Below are positions 57,528 to 64,000 of a stretch of DNA of 64,000 nt, piece by piece. The notes under the pieces are model-generated. The model worked only from the letters and a program-made list of their open reading frames with translations, made no database searches and was not told the origin of the DNA. The stretch's first letter is position 1; each line of letters opens with the position of its first letter. This DNA is from Candidatus Cryptobacteroides intestinavium (lineage in GTDB: Bacteria; Bacteroidota; Bacteroidia; Bacteroidales; UBA932). The stretch lies in the NCBI GenBank assembly GCA_017694845.1, contig JADIMI010000070.1:1-64000 (forward strand), read 5' to 3'. The translations under genes were made by a program, and so were the position numbers.

Positions 57528-58613
57528 TTAATTATCAACACTGCCATATACCGGAGACACCGGACGGCTCTCCAGCAGAGGCTCCACTATTCCGGCAAGC
57601 TGCGAATATTCAAGAAGGAAGCCATCATGGCCGAACCGCGAGAATATCTCATAGAACTTCGCCCCGGGGATATGTTCAGCAATGTACCTCTGCTCTGCGA
57701 CAGGGAAAAGGCAGTCGCTGTCAATTCCGATGACCGTACAGTCTGCCTTTATGGAAGCCAGCGCGGCATCGACACCTCCCCGGCCTCTTCCGACATTGTG
57801 CGAATCGACCGACCATGTCAGATACCAGTAGGAGTAGGCATCAAACCTGGCGGAAAGCTTCCGTCCCTGATATCTCTGGTATGAACACGCCCTTTCCGGG
57901 AACATAGTATCCTCGGATGGTTCCGGCTGTGTAAGATTATATCCCTCGTAGCTTCTGTATGAAATCAGGGCGATCGACCTGGCGCACTCCAGCCCGGCCT
58001 TCCCTCCATCAAGGCCGGCACATTCCCTGAAAGACGGATCCGCCTCGAGCGCCATCCTCTGGGATTCGTTATAGGCCGTCATCCACGGCGTGACACGGGC
58101 GTTGCAGGCTATGAACACCGCCCGGCCGATAATGTCCGGTTCCATTATGGCCCACTCAAGCGCCTGGAACCCTCCTATCGACCCTCCTATCATAAGATCG
58201 ATATGGCTGATGCCGAGATGCTTTCTGACAAGGATGTTCGCCCGCACGATATCCCTCACTGTAATCCGCGGAAAATCAAGATAATACGGACATCCTTCCT
58301 CTGCCAGCCCGTCATTGTCCCGGTCTTTCAATGACGACGGTCCGCTGGACCCGTACGGAGAACCGAGCATATTGGCACATACCACAAAATACTTCTCCGT
58401 ATCAAGCACCTTCCCCGGGCCTGTGAATTCCGGCCACCAGTCTTCCGCATCAGAATTTGCGGTCAAGGCGTGGCATATCCAGATGACCTTTCTCTGGTCA
58501 TCTCCCGGTCTGTATGGTTCTGCTGATGTATGGAAAACTACCCTGAGGCCTTCTACCGTACCTCCTGCCTCGAATTCAAACGGCCTGTCATTGATATATT
58601 CGTGTCTTGTCAT
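57528..58613 (-). CDS. metX: Homoserine O-acetyltransferase
   Basis: Alpha/beta-hydrolase-fold acyltransferase, 361 residues, giving O-acetylhomoserine for MetY. The nucleophile Ser is in MIGGSIGGFQALEWA. NMLGSPYGSSGPSSL is the conserved N-terminal block, and the catalytic His is in FGHDGFLLEY. Acetyl rather than succinyl use is assumed from the MetX fold and the metY neighbour. The gene has a leader with two strong hairpins, suggesting RNA-level control. Confidence 0.95.
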   Translation of the reverse strand: MTRHEYINDRPFEFEAGGTVEGLRVVFHTSAEPYRPGDDQRKVIWICHALTANSDAEDWWPEFTGPGKVLDTEKYFVVCANMLGSPYGSSGPSSLKDRDNDGLAEEGCPYYLDFPRITVRDIVRANILVRKHLGISHIDLMIGGSIGGFQALEWAIMEPDIIGRAVFIACNARVTPWMTAYNESQRMALEADPSFRECAGLDGGKAGLECARSIALISYRSYEGYNLTQPEPSEDTMFPERACSYQRYQGRKLSARFDAYSYWYLTWSVDSHNVGRGRGGVDAALASIKADCTVIGIDSDCLFPVAEQRYIAEHIPGAKFYEIFSRFGHDGFLLEYSQLAGIVEPLLESRPVSPVYGSVDN

Positions 58614-58626
58614 ATCTGTGTCAATT

Positions 58627-58723
58627 GCGTCCTGTAAAGCGGATGTCGTATCTCAGCGGCTGCCCCGGACGCATCCCGCATCCTGAAAGCAAAACGGAAG
58701 AACTATGCATCGTAGCGATGCAT
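58627..58723 (-). promoter_or_regulatory. Structured metX leader, possible methionine-related RNA element
   Basis: On the minus strand a perfect 8-base hairpin with a 3-base loop (ATGCATCG/CGATGCAT, 58705-58723) is followed by a 6-base stem GCGTCC/GGACGC (58667-58672 with 58627-58632). That stem encloses 34 bases with GGGGCAGCCGCTGAGAT and ends 13 bases before the metX ATG, close enough to affect the ribosome site. I do not recognise a SAM, SAH or TPP riboswitch consensus. Confidence 0.4.
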
Positions 58724-58824
58724 TCGCTTGGACTTTAAAGATATGGAAGACTTCATTTTCATAGTGAGCGCACAAAAATAGAAATATTTTTCCTAATTTT
58801 GAAAAATAGATAGAACATTTTATT

Positions 58825-59502
58825 ATGACAGCAAGAGAAATCATCATTGCCATAGCAGGCATTCTCATCGCCGCAGCGGCATCCGGCCAGCCGCGCGACT
58901 GGGCGAATTTCGGCCGCTACAGCAAGCAGAATGACGAAATCGCCGGACATAAGGTGAATGCGGTGTTTATGGGGAATTCCATCACCGACAACTGGGCGAG
59001 GCTCGATCCTGAATTCTTTTCAAGCCACGGTTTCGTCGGCAGGGGGATCAGCGGACAGACGACCAGCGAAATGCTTGTGAGGTTCCGCAGGGACGTCCTG
59101 GACCTGGAACCAGAGGCGGTAGCCATCCTTGCAGGGATAAACGATATCGCACAGAACAACGGATATATCAGTCTCGAGAACACTTTCGGAAATATCGTCT
59201 CTATGTGCGAACTCGCAAAGGCACACAGGATCAAGGTCATCATATGCTCGACACTTCCTTGCGACAGGCTGTCCTGGCGTCCTGAAATCAAGCCTGCAGA
59301 ACAGGTGAAGGAACTGAACGCAATGCTGAAAGACTACGCGGACAGGAACAGGATACTGTTTGTAGACTATTGGTCCGTAATGGCCAACGGGAACGGAGGA
59401 CTTGACAAGGAGATATCCGGAGACGGATGCCATCCGAATATCGATGGATATGAAATAATGGAAAAGACATTCCTCGATGCCACCCGCAGATTTAAATGGT
59501 GA
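58825..59502 (+). CDS. Secreted SGNH/GDSL-type hydrolase
   Basis: A 225-residue exported SGNH hydrolase resembling platelet-activating-factor acetylhydrolase-like esterases. It has a signal peptide (IIIAIAGILIAAAASGQ). Block I is VFMGNSITDNW, followed by GRGISGQTTSEML, LAGINDIAQN with the oxyanion Asn, and DGCHPNIDGY with Asp and His. Such enzymes often deacetylate carbohydrates; the substrate is not known. The next gene starts 61 bases downstream. Confidence 0.9.
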   Translation: MTAREIIIAIAGILIAAAASGQPRDWANFGRYSKQNDEIAGHKVNAVFMGNSITDNWARLDPEFFSSHGFVGRGISGQTTSEMLVRFRRDVLDLEPEAVAILAGINDIAQNNGYISLENTFGNIVSMCELAKAHRIKVIICSTLPCDRLSWRPEIKPAEQVKELNAMLKDYADRNRILFVDYWSVMANGNGGLDKEISGDGCHPNIDGYEIMEKTFLDATRRFKW

Positions 59503-59563
59503 CACTTGGAATATAGGGGAAAAATCATTAGTTTCGCTGAACGGTTACACAAAATCCAATACT

Positions 59564-59920
59564 ATGAAAAAGCTGGATAAAACCACTGTCAAGACGATAA
59601 TTCTCGTGACAGTACTGCTCATTCTTGCCATCGCCTTCTCCCTCTTCTTCAACAGGAACAAGGGGTGGCTTTCGCTTGTCATCGTGCTGTCGCCGATGAT
59701 ATCCCTTATCATTGCCCTGCTGATCAATGATTACGTAATGAGGAAGAAATATAATCTCGAGAAGGAGGAAGGGTCGTTCAGGTATAAGGGAGAGGAGGAA
59801 TATCTGCCTTTCAGCGAAGTGCTCAGACGCAAGCACGAGTCAGACAGGAGATGCCTGCTCATCACCGTGGGCATAAATATCGGCCTGCTCGGGCTGATGA
59901 TACTGGGAGCGTTACTTTAG
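59564..59920 (+). CDS. Small membrane protein of unknown function
   Basis: A 118-residue protein with three predicted membrane helices: about residues 11-28 (TIILVTVLLILAIAFSLFF), 34-54 (LSLVIVLSPMISLIIALLI) and 99-118 (LLITVGINIGLLGLMILGAL). A charged cytoplasmic loop between helices 2 and 3 contains EKEEGSFRYKGEEEYLPFSE. I do not recognise a family. The frame is open from 59477, but the ATG at 59564 (MKKLDKTTVK) is the natural start. Its last 9 bases overlap the end of the convergent methyltransferase gene. Confidence 0.65.
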   Translation: MKKLDKTTVKTIILVTVLLILAIAFSLFFNRNKGWLSLVIVLSPMISLIIALLINDYVMRKKYNLEKEEGSFRYKGEEEYLPFSEVLRRKHESDRRCLLITVGINIGLLGLMILGALL

Positions 59921-60562
59921 ACTGTCCCTTTTTCTTATGAGGCTGAGTCCATCCCTTACAGGGATAATGACCGACTCGACACGCGGATCAGCAGCGACGA
60001 TATCATTGAATCGTGCTATGCCTGTGGTCTGCCTGTCTCCGGGGACGTTGTCTTCATATACCTTCCCGTCCCAAAGCACATTGTCCGCCAGAATATAGCC
60101 GCCGGGTCTGACAAGAGGGAAAACCAGATCATAATATTCCGGGTATTCCCTCTTGTTCGCATCAATATAGACCATATCATAGGGATCAGTCCCTTCAGCA
60201 CACATCTTTTCCAGAGTCCGCCTGCAGTCTCCTATATGCAGGGTTATCATATCCGAAAGCCCTGCCCTGTCGAACCCTTCGAGAATCAGGTCCTCCAGTT
60301 CATCATTTATCTCCAGCGTGTCCAGATGGCCGCCCTCAGGCAGATACGTCGCCAGACAAATGGACGAGTATCCCGTGAACGTGCCGAGCTCCAGTATCCT
60401 GACAGGACGTATCATTTCCGTGAGCATCATTATGAGACGTCCCTGGACTGCACCTGAAAGCATCCTTGAATGATTCGTCCTGATATTTGTCTGCCTCTCC
60501 ACCCAGTCGAGCGCCTCACCCTGCGGGGTGCTGTGATTTTCGATATACCGGTACAGATCCAT
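59912..60562 (-). CDS. SAM-dependent O-methyltransferase (caffeoyl-CoA OMT type)
   Basis: A 216-residue class I methyltransferase. The SAM-binding motif I is RILELGTFTGYSSI, followed by LDTLEINDELEDL and the metal-site block DMVYIDANKREYPEYYDLV. The NVLWDGKVYED segment is typical of the cation-dependent catechol OMT-like family. Its substrate in Bacteroidota is unknown. The C terminus overlaps the end of the convergent membrane-protein gene by 9 bases. Confidence 0.92.
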   Translation of the reverse strand: MDLYRYIENHSTPQGEALDWVERQTNIRTNHSRMLSGAVQGRLIMMLTEMIRPVRILELGTFTGYSSICLATYLPEGGHLDTLEINDELEDLILEGFDRAGLSDMITLHIGDCRRTLEKMCAEGTDPYDMVYIDANKREYPEYYDLVFPLVRPGGYILADNVLWDGKVYEDNVPGDRQTTGIARFNDIVAADPRVESVIIPVRDGLSLIRKRDSLK

Positions 60563-60622
60563 AAATCAGTTTCCTCCCATTAAATGTCACCGCCGCCGTG
60601 TCCGGCCGCTGGACATATCCGG

Positions 60623-60654
60623 CAAACTTAATGTAAAAGAGGCTGTCAAGCAAG
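60623..60654 (-). promoter_or_regulatory. Promoter of the O-methyltransferase gene
   Basis: Minus-strand CTTG-N20-TAAGTTTG: exact -7 box and one mismatch in the -33 box. It is about 60 bases upstream of the ATG at 60562. Confidence 0.55.
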
Positions 60655-60747
60655 AAAAATCAAAAAAAATCCAGACAGACGTGCAAGATTTTTCCGGAAT
60701 GCTGTTTAATATATCGGAACAACCAAAACAATTTAACGTACAGAAAA

Positions 60748-61581
60748 ATGAAAACATCGATCAGAACAGTCATTACGGCCGCTGCAATTATATCGGCCTC
60801 TCTCATATCATGGTCATGTATGAAAAACGACGGGCCGTATTACGATATGAGCATCTATTATCCGAACGCGGTGGTCACTGTCAAGCCGCTCGATGACAAG
60901 GGCTCATCATTCTATATGCAGCTTGACGACAACACTACCCTCAAGCCGCTGAACATCACGGCCTCCCCTTACAAAGAGAAGGAAGTCAGGGCATTCGTCA
61001 ACTACAGGGTGATCGAAGATGGGGATGCCGGCGACTACGACCAGGCCGTCAATATCATCTGGATAGACAGTCTCCGGACCAAGACAATGGCTCCGGACCT
61101 CGGTGACAGAAACGAGACGGAATACGGCTCCGACCCTGTAGAGATCATCAAGGGATTCCCTACCGTTGTGGAAGATGGATATATGACACTCGGATTCGTG
61201 ACATATACTTCAGGATATGGCGCAAGGCACGATGTCAACCTCATCTACACAGGAGATCCGGACGCCGCTGAAGATTCGGAGAAATACGTTGTCGAGTTCA
61301 GGCACAATGCGCACGGGGACAACTACGGCAACCTTGCCGAAGGATATGTAGCCTTCCGTCTTGATGAGATCGAAGGAGAGGATGGTATCACTGCCGGACT
61401 GCCTGACACTGAAGGCAAGACTGTCAAACTGACACTCAAATGGAATTCAATCCGGAACGGAGCCAGATCTGTACAGTTCGACTACTGCACAAGGAAATCA
61501 TCCGGAGAAATCGAAGGAGCCGGTGAAGCAGAGGGGTCCACAGATGGGATAGACACGGCATCCCTTCTCAAGCTTGACTGA
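60748..61581 (+). CDS. NigD-like lipoprotein
   Basis: A 277-residue lipoprotein of the NigD family. The signal peptide ends in a lipobox-like SWSC followed by MKNDG. An N-terminal beta domain (YYPNAVVTVKPLDDKGSSFY) and a larger C-terminal beta domain (VEFRHNAHGDNYGNLAEGYVAFRLDEI) follow; the latter is the most characteristic part. NigD proteins have no known activity. In Bacteroides thetaiotaomicron NigD1 is controlled by the Dma1 anti-sigma system and affects outer-membrane vesicle formation. Here the gene stands 77 bases upstream of an ECF sigma gene and a Dma-like gene, which makes regulation by them plausible. Confidence 0.85.
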   Translation: MKTSIRTVITAAAIISASLISWSCMKNDGPYYDMSIYYPNAVVTVKPLDDKGSSFYMQLDDNTTLKPLNITASPYKEKEVRAFVNYRVIEDGDAGDYDQAVNIIWIDSLRTKTMAPDLGDRNETEYGSDPVEIIKGFPTVVEDGYMTLGFVTYTSGYGARHDVNLIYTGDPDAAEDSEKYVVEFRHNAHGDNYGNLAEGYVAFRLDEIEGEDGITAGLPDTEGKTVKLTLKWNSIRNGARSVQFDYCTRKSSGEIEGAGEAEGSTDGIDTASLLKLD

Positions 61582-61658
61582 CAATATACACACAGCATCA
61601 AACATTATCGTTACGGGGAAGCGGCGCCCGGCAAGATAATTGAGAACGATGGACTCCG

Positions 61659-62213
61659 ATGGAGCGAAAGGAGAAAGATCTTGTCCGCAGGGCGGCGCAG
61701 GGAGACAGGTCTGCAATGGCAGACCTGTATAACCGTAACATACGCTACCTGACCGCTGTATGCTCCAGATACATTCAGAACGACGATGACAGGAACGACA
61801 TCCTGCAGACCAGTTTCGTAAAGATATTCTCATCACTGGGATCCTTCGCATACAGAGGTGAGGGCTCCATCAAGGCATGGATGAGCAGGATTGTAGTCAA
61901 CGAAGCGCTGAACTCTCTGAAATCCAAGACCAAGGACAGGAAGGCAGATGAACGGGATCTTCTCGGTATCCCGGCTGAAGAGGACGAAACCCCGGATGTG
62001 GAAGACATCCCGCAGGCCGTCATCCAGGAAATGATACGCCAGCTTCCGGATGGATACAGGACAGTGTTCAACCTGTTCGTGTTCGAGGAAAAGAGCCACA
62101 GGGAGATCGCCGGGCTCCTGGGAATCTCTGAAAGCACATCCGCATCGCAGTTCCACAGGGCAAGGAGCATACTGGCAAAGAAAATACAGGAATACCGGAA
62201 ATCTATAGAATGA
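61659..62213 (+). CDS. ECF RNA polymerase sigma factor (partner of Dma-like anti-sigma)
   Basis: A 184-residue extracytoplasmic-function sigma factor. Region 2 spans about residues 10-85 (MADLYNRNIRYLTAVCSRYI; DRNDILQTSFVKIFSSLGSF). Region 4 spans about 122-178 (QMIRQLPDGYRTVFNLFVFE-type sequence; LLGISESTSASQFHRARSIL). An acidic linker (AEEDETPDVEDIP) joins them. Its stop overlaps the start of the anti-sigma gene (ATGA), so the two are translated together. Confidence 0.95.
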   Translation: MERKEKDLVRRAAQGDRSAMADLYNRNIRYLTAVCSRYIQNDDDRNDILQTSFVKIFSSLGSFAYRGEGSIKAWMSRIVVNEALNSLKSKTKDRKADERDLLGIPAEEDETPDVEDIPQAVIQEMIRQLPDGYRTVFNLFVFEEKSHREIAGLLGISESTSASQFHRARSILAKKIQEYRKSIE

Positions 62214-63529
62214 ACGAGATGGACCGAAAATGGACTGACAGATTACGCAGCAGAATGCTGGATTATGAGGAAGCCGAGCCGGAAGGACTGTGGCAGGCCA
62301 TCTCGGACGACCTGGACAAAAACAAGGTCAACCCTGTACGGACTGTGCCAGAAACAGGGAAAAAGAAATTCGGAAGATACATTGCCGGTGCCCTTTCCGC
62401 TGCTGCCGCGATTGCATTGGCGGTATACTTCAGTCTCGACAGAGGTCCGCACAGACCGGCAGATGACGCAGACAGGCTTGCTGTCATTAATGATACAACC
62501 GGGATGGCCGTCCCTGACCAGGAGGTCACGGAATATGCAGTCATCAACGACGTTTCCGGCACCGGGCTCCCGAAAGCCGGCAACCTGATTGCCATGAACA
62601 CTGTCAGCAGACAGACCCCGGATAAACCTTCATTCGATCCCGTCTCCTCCGGAGAAGAACAGGATAAGGGACAGCCTATTCCGGAGCAGAATCAGTCACC
62701 CGGACGGGAAAATACAGAAAAGGAAGACAGCCGCCGGCCAGACAGATACACCGGAGAAGACCGGCACGCCGATGACAGATTTGAATGGAAAGACTATCCG
62801 GATCCCGGCAGACCGGCAGCCAGACGGGAAAGAGGGACATTCCACGCAAGCATATCCGCATCCAATCTCACTGGAAGCATTTCTTCGTTTTCAGGGTACA
62901 GCGGGCTCTCATCCGCATCGGTCCTGTCTGCAGATAAAGTAAAAGAAGAAATCGTATCCACACGTGCCGCTGCAGTGCAGGAAAGGTCCGGCACATACGG
63001 GACACCTTACAGCACGGAGGTCAGCCACCGGCAGCCGGTGAGGGTAGGCGTATCCTTAAGATACGATATCACAAAGAGATGGGGCGTAGAGACCGGACTT
63101 ACGTATTCTCTGCTGTCATCCACTACATCCACCGGTGGTGAAGGATATTCTTCAAGAGCCGAGCAGGAGCTTCATTATCTGGGCATACCGGTTCATCTAA
63201 GCTATGACTTCCTGCAGCTGAAATGGTTCTCTATGTACCTGAAAGCCGGAGGAATGGTCGAGAAATGCATATCAGGCAAGACAGTCACCACATACATTCC
63301 GGAAGGAGAGGCGGCCTTCGAATCAAGGGAAGACATTATGGTACGGCCGCTGCAATGGTCCCTGAATGCAGCCATGGGGGCTGAAGTCCATTTCACGCCT
63401 CACATAGGACTGTACATCGAACCGGGTGTCAGCTATTTCTTCGACGATGGGAGCAGTGTCGCCACCATATATAAGGAGAAGCCTGTCAATTTCAATTTCG
63501 AGTTCGGTCTCCGGTTCACTTTCCGGTAA
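62210..63529 (+). CDS. Dual membrane-spanning anti-sigma factor (Dma-like)
   Basis: A 439-residue protein with an unusual layout. Residues 1 to about 52 are a cytoplasmic anti-sigma-like segment with RLRSRMLDYEEAEPEGLWQA. A single inner-membrane helix (about 55-76, YIAGALSAAAAIALAVYFSL) follows. About 130 residues (77-205) are polar and disordered, rich in Pro, Asp, Glu, Gln and Arg. The C-terminal part (about 208-439) is an outer-membrane beta-barrel with alternating strands (RVGVSLRYDITKRWGVETGL) ending in FGLRFTFR, a typical barrel end. This matches the Dma family of Bacteroidota, where the barrel sits in the outer membrane and the N terminus binds the sigma factor. The start overlaps the sigma stop. 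Confidence 0.88.
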   Translation: MNEMDRKWTDRLRSRMLDYEEAEPEGLWQAISDDLDKNKVNPVRTVPETGKKKFGRYIAGALSAAAAIALAVYFSLDRGPHRPADDADRLAVINDTTGMAVPDQEVTEYAVINDVSGTGLPKAGNLIAMNTVSRQTPDKPSFDPVSSGEEQDKGQPIPEQNQSPGRENTEKEDSRRPDRYTGEDRHADDRFEWKDYPDPGRPAARRERGTFHASISASNLTGSISSFSGYSGLSSASVLSADKVKEEIVSTRAAAVQERSGTYGTPYSTEVSHRQPVRVGVSLRYDITKRWGVETGLTYSLLSSTTSTGGEGYSSRAEQELHYLGIPVHLSYDFLQLKWFSMYLKAGGMVEKCISGKTVTTYIPEGEAAFESREDIMVRPLQWSLNAAMGAEVHFTPHIGLYIEPGVSYFFDDGSSVATIYKEKPVNFNFEFGLRFTFR

Positions 63530-63536
63530 TCGGGGT

Positions 63537-64000
63537 CTAAATGAAAACAAGACGAGACAGGTGCCGGTCATCGAAAATATCGCAGGCCAGCTCCTGAATC
63601 TTACGGGCCGTCACAGCCTCTATGAGATCCCTGTTCTCTTCGGCTGACAGCACCCTTCCGTATGAAAGGAGGGACTTGCCCATCGACAGACACTGCGTCT
63701 CTCCGTTATCCCCGCTGATCGCGAGCTGGCCGAGAAGCTGTTTCTTGGCAGACATAAGCCTTCTGTCAGACAGCGGAGCGGACATAAGCCTGCCCAGCTC
63801 CCTGGACACAGCCTTCAGACATCTGTCCAGATTGTCCTTTTCACATCCGAGACATATCGCAAGGATACCCGTATCGGAATACTGCGTATACGAGCACTCC
63901 ACTCCGTATACCCAGCCGTTTTTCTCCCGAAGGACAGCGTTGAGTATCGAATTGGAAGCCGGGCCGCCCAGAATATTGGCCAGAAGCACTGCCGCGACAC
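63537..64000 (-). CDS. M16 family zinc peptidase, C-terminal part (cut by window edge)
   Basis: About 154 residues of the C-terminal region of an M16 (insulinase/pitrilysin-type) peptidase, running off the right edge. NILGGPASNSILNAVLREKNGWVYGVECSYTQY is the conserved substrate-side R/Y region (REKNGWVYGV). The rest (RELGRLMSAPLSDRRLMSAKKQLLGQL) matches the terminal helices. The HxxEH zinc motif would be outside the window. It converges on the Dma-like gene with 7 bases between. Confidence 0.85.
   Translation of the reverse strand, partial: VAAVLLANILGGPASNSILNAVLREKNGWVYGVECSYTQYSDTGILAICLGCEKDNLDRCLKAVSRELGRLMSAPLSDRRLMSAKKQLLGQLAISGDNGETQCLSMGKSLLSYGRVLSAEENRDLIEAVTARKIQELACDIFDDRHLSRLVFI

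Noticed and set aside
58627..58672. TPP (THI-box) riboswitch suggested by GGGGCAGCC...CTGAGAT in the metX leader
   Set aside because: The CTGAGAT piece matches, but the other conserved blocks (ACCC, GAACCTGATC and the GGATAATGCC region) are absent, and the downstream gene is metX, not a thiamine gene.

Overview
The window looks like chromosome from a gut-type member of the Bacteroidales (Bacteroidota) of moderate GC content. The evidence is taxon-typical gene content: a NigD-like lipoprotein, a BACON-domain lipoprotein paired with an Oar-type TonB-dependent receptor, a NagB-LmbE fusion, a K+-dependent membrane pyrophosphatase, and an ATP synthase operon that starts with atpD-atpC. Many genes also have Bacteroidota-type promoters (a TTTG-like -33 box, 19-21 bases, then TAnnTTTG). 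No genus can be named from the sequence alone. I see no phage, insertion sequence, CRISPR array, rRNA or tRNA.

Layout. 1-7.4 kb: pyrimidine genes (IMPACT-family protein, pyrB, pyrI) on the minus strand, diverging from a pRiA4b ORF-3-like protein, miaA and malQ; an OPA-family transporter converges on malQ. 7.5-9.8 kb: a secreted SGNH hydrolase, a TlpA-like lipoprotein and a TetR regulator. 9.8-14.2 kb: a 1447-residue 2-hydroxyacyl-CoA dehydratase activase-like protein, probably co-transcribed with the TetR gene. 14.2-14.9 kb: an intergenic nest of small repeats. 14.9-20 kb: a minus-strand operon of an S41 protease-GH43 glycosidase fusion, a polyprenyl synthase and a U32 peptidase. 20.2-24.6 kb: rdgB, topA, an Lrp regulator and ispD. 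24.8-30.4 kb: the cell-shape operon mreB-mreC-mreD-mrdA-rodA. 30.6-37.3 kb: F1Fo ATP synthase. 37.4 kb: fabG. 38.7-43.6 kb: the TonB receptor and BACON lipoprotein. 44-45.2 kb: an unknown exported protein. 45.2-48.9 kb: sufB-pnuC-sufC-sufD. 49-52.7 kb: sialate O-acetylesterase and hppA. 52.8-54.7 kb: NagB-LmbE fusion. 55-58.6 kb: asd, metY and metX (aspartate-semialdehyde and methionine synthesis). 58.8-60.6 kb: a second SGNH hydrolase, a small membrane protein and an O-methyltransferase. 60.7-63.5 kb: NigD-like lipoprotein, ECF sigma factor and a dual-membrane-spanning anti-sigma factor. The right edge cuts an M16 peptidase gene.

The most noteworthy items are: (1) the nigD-sigma-Dma locus, which resembles the system linked to outer-membrane vesicle control in Bacteroides thetaiotaomicron, but with the NigD gene directly next to the sigma pair; (2) an intact S41 protease fused in frame to an intact GH43 glycosidase; (3) two families of miniature inverted-repeat elements (71 bp and 61 bp), plus a third family of palindromic/tandem GAATGACA repeats, one of which forms the coding tail of the activase; (4) a candidate TetR operator at the activase promoter; (5) a NagB domain lacking the usual catalytic Asp-His pair; and (6) an uncharacterised structured leader before metX.
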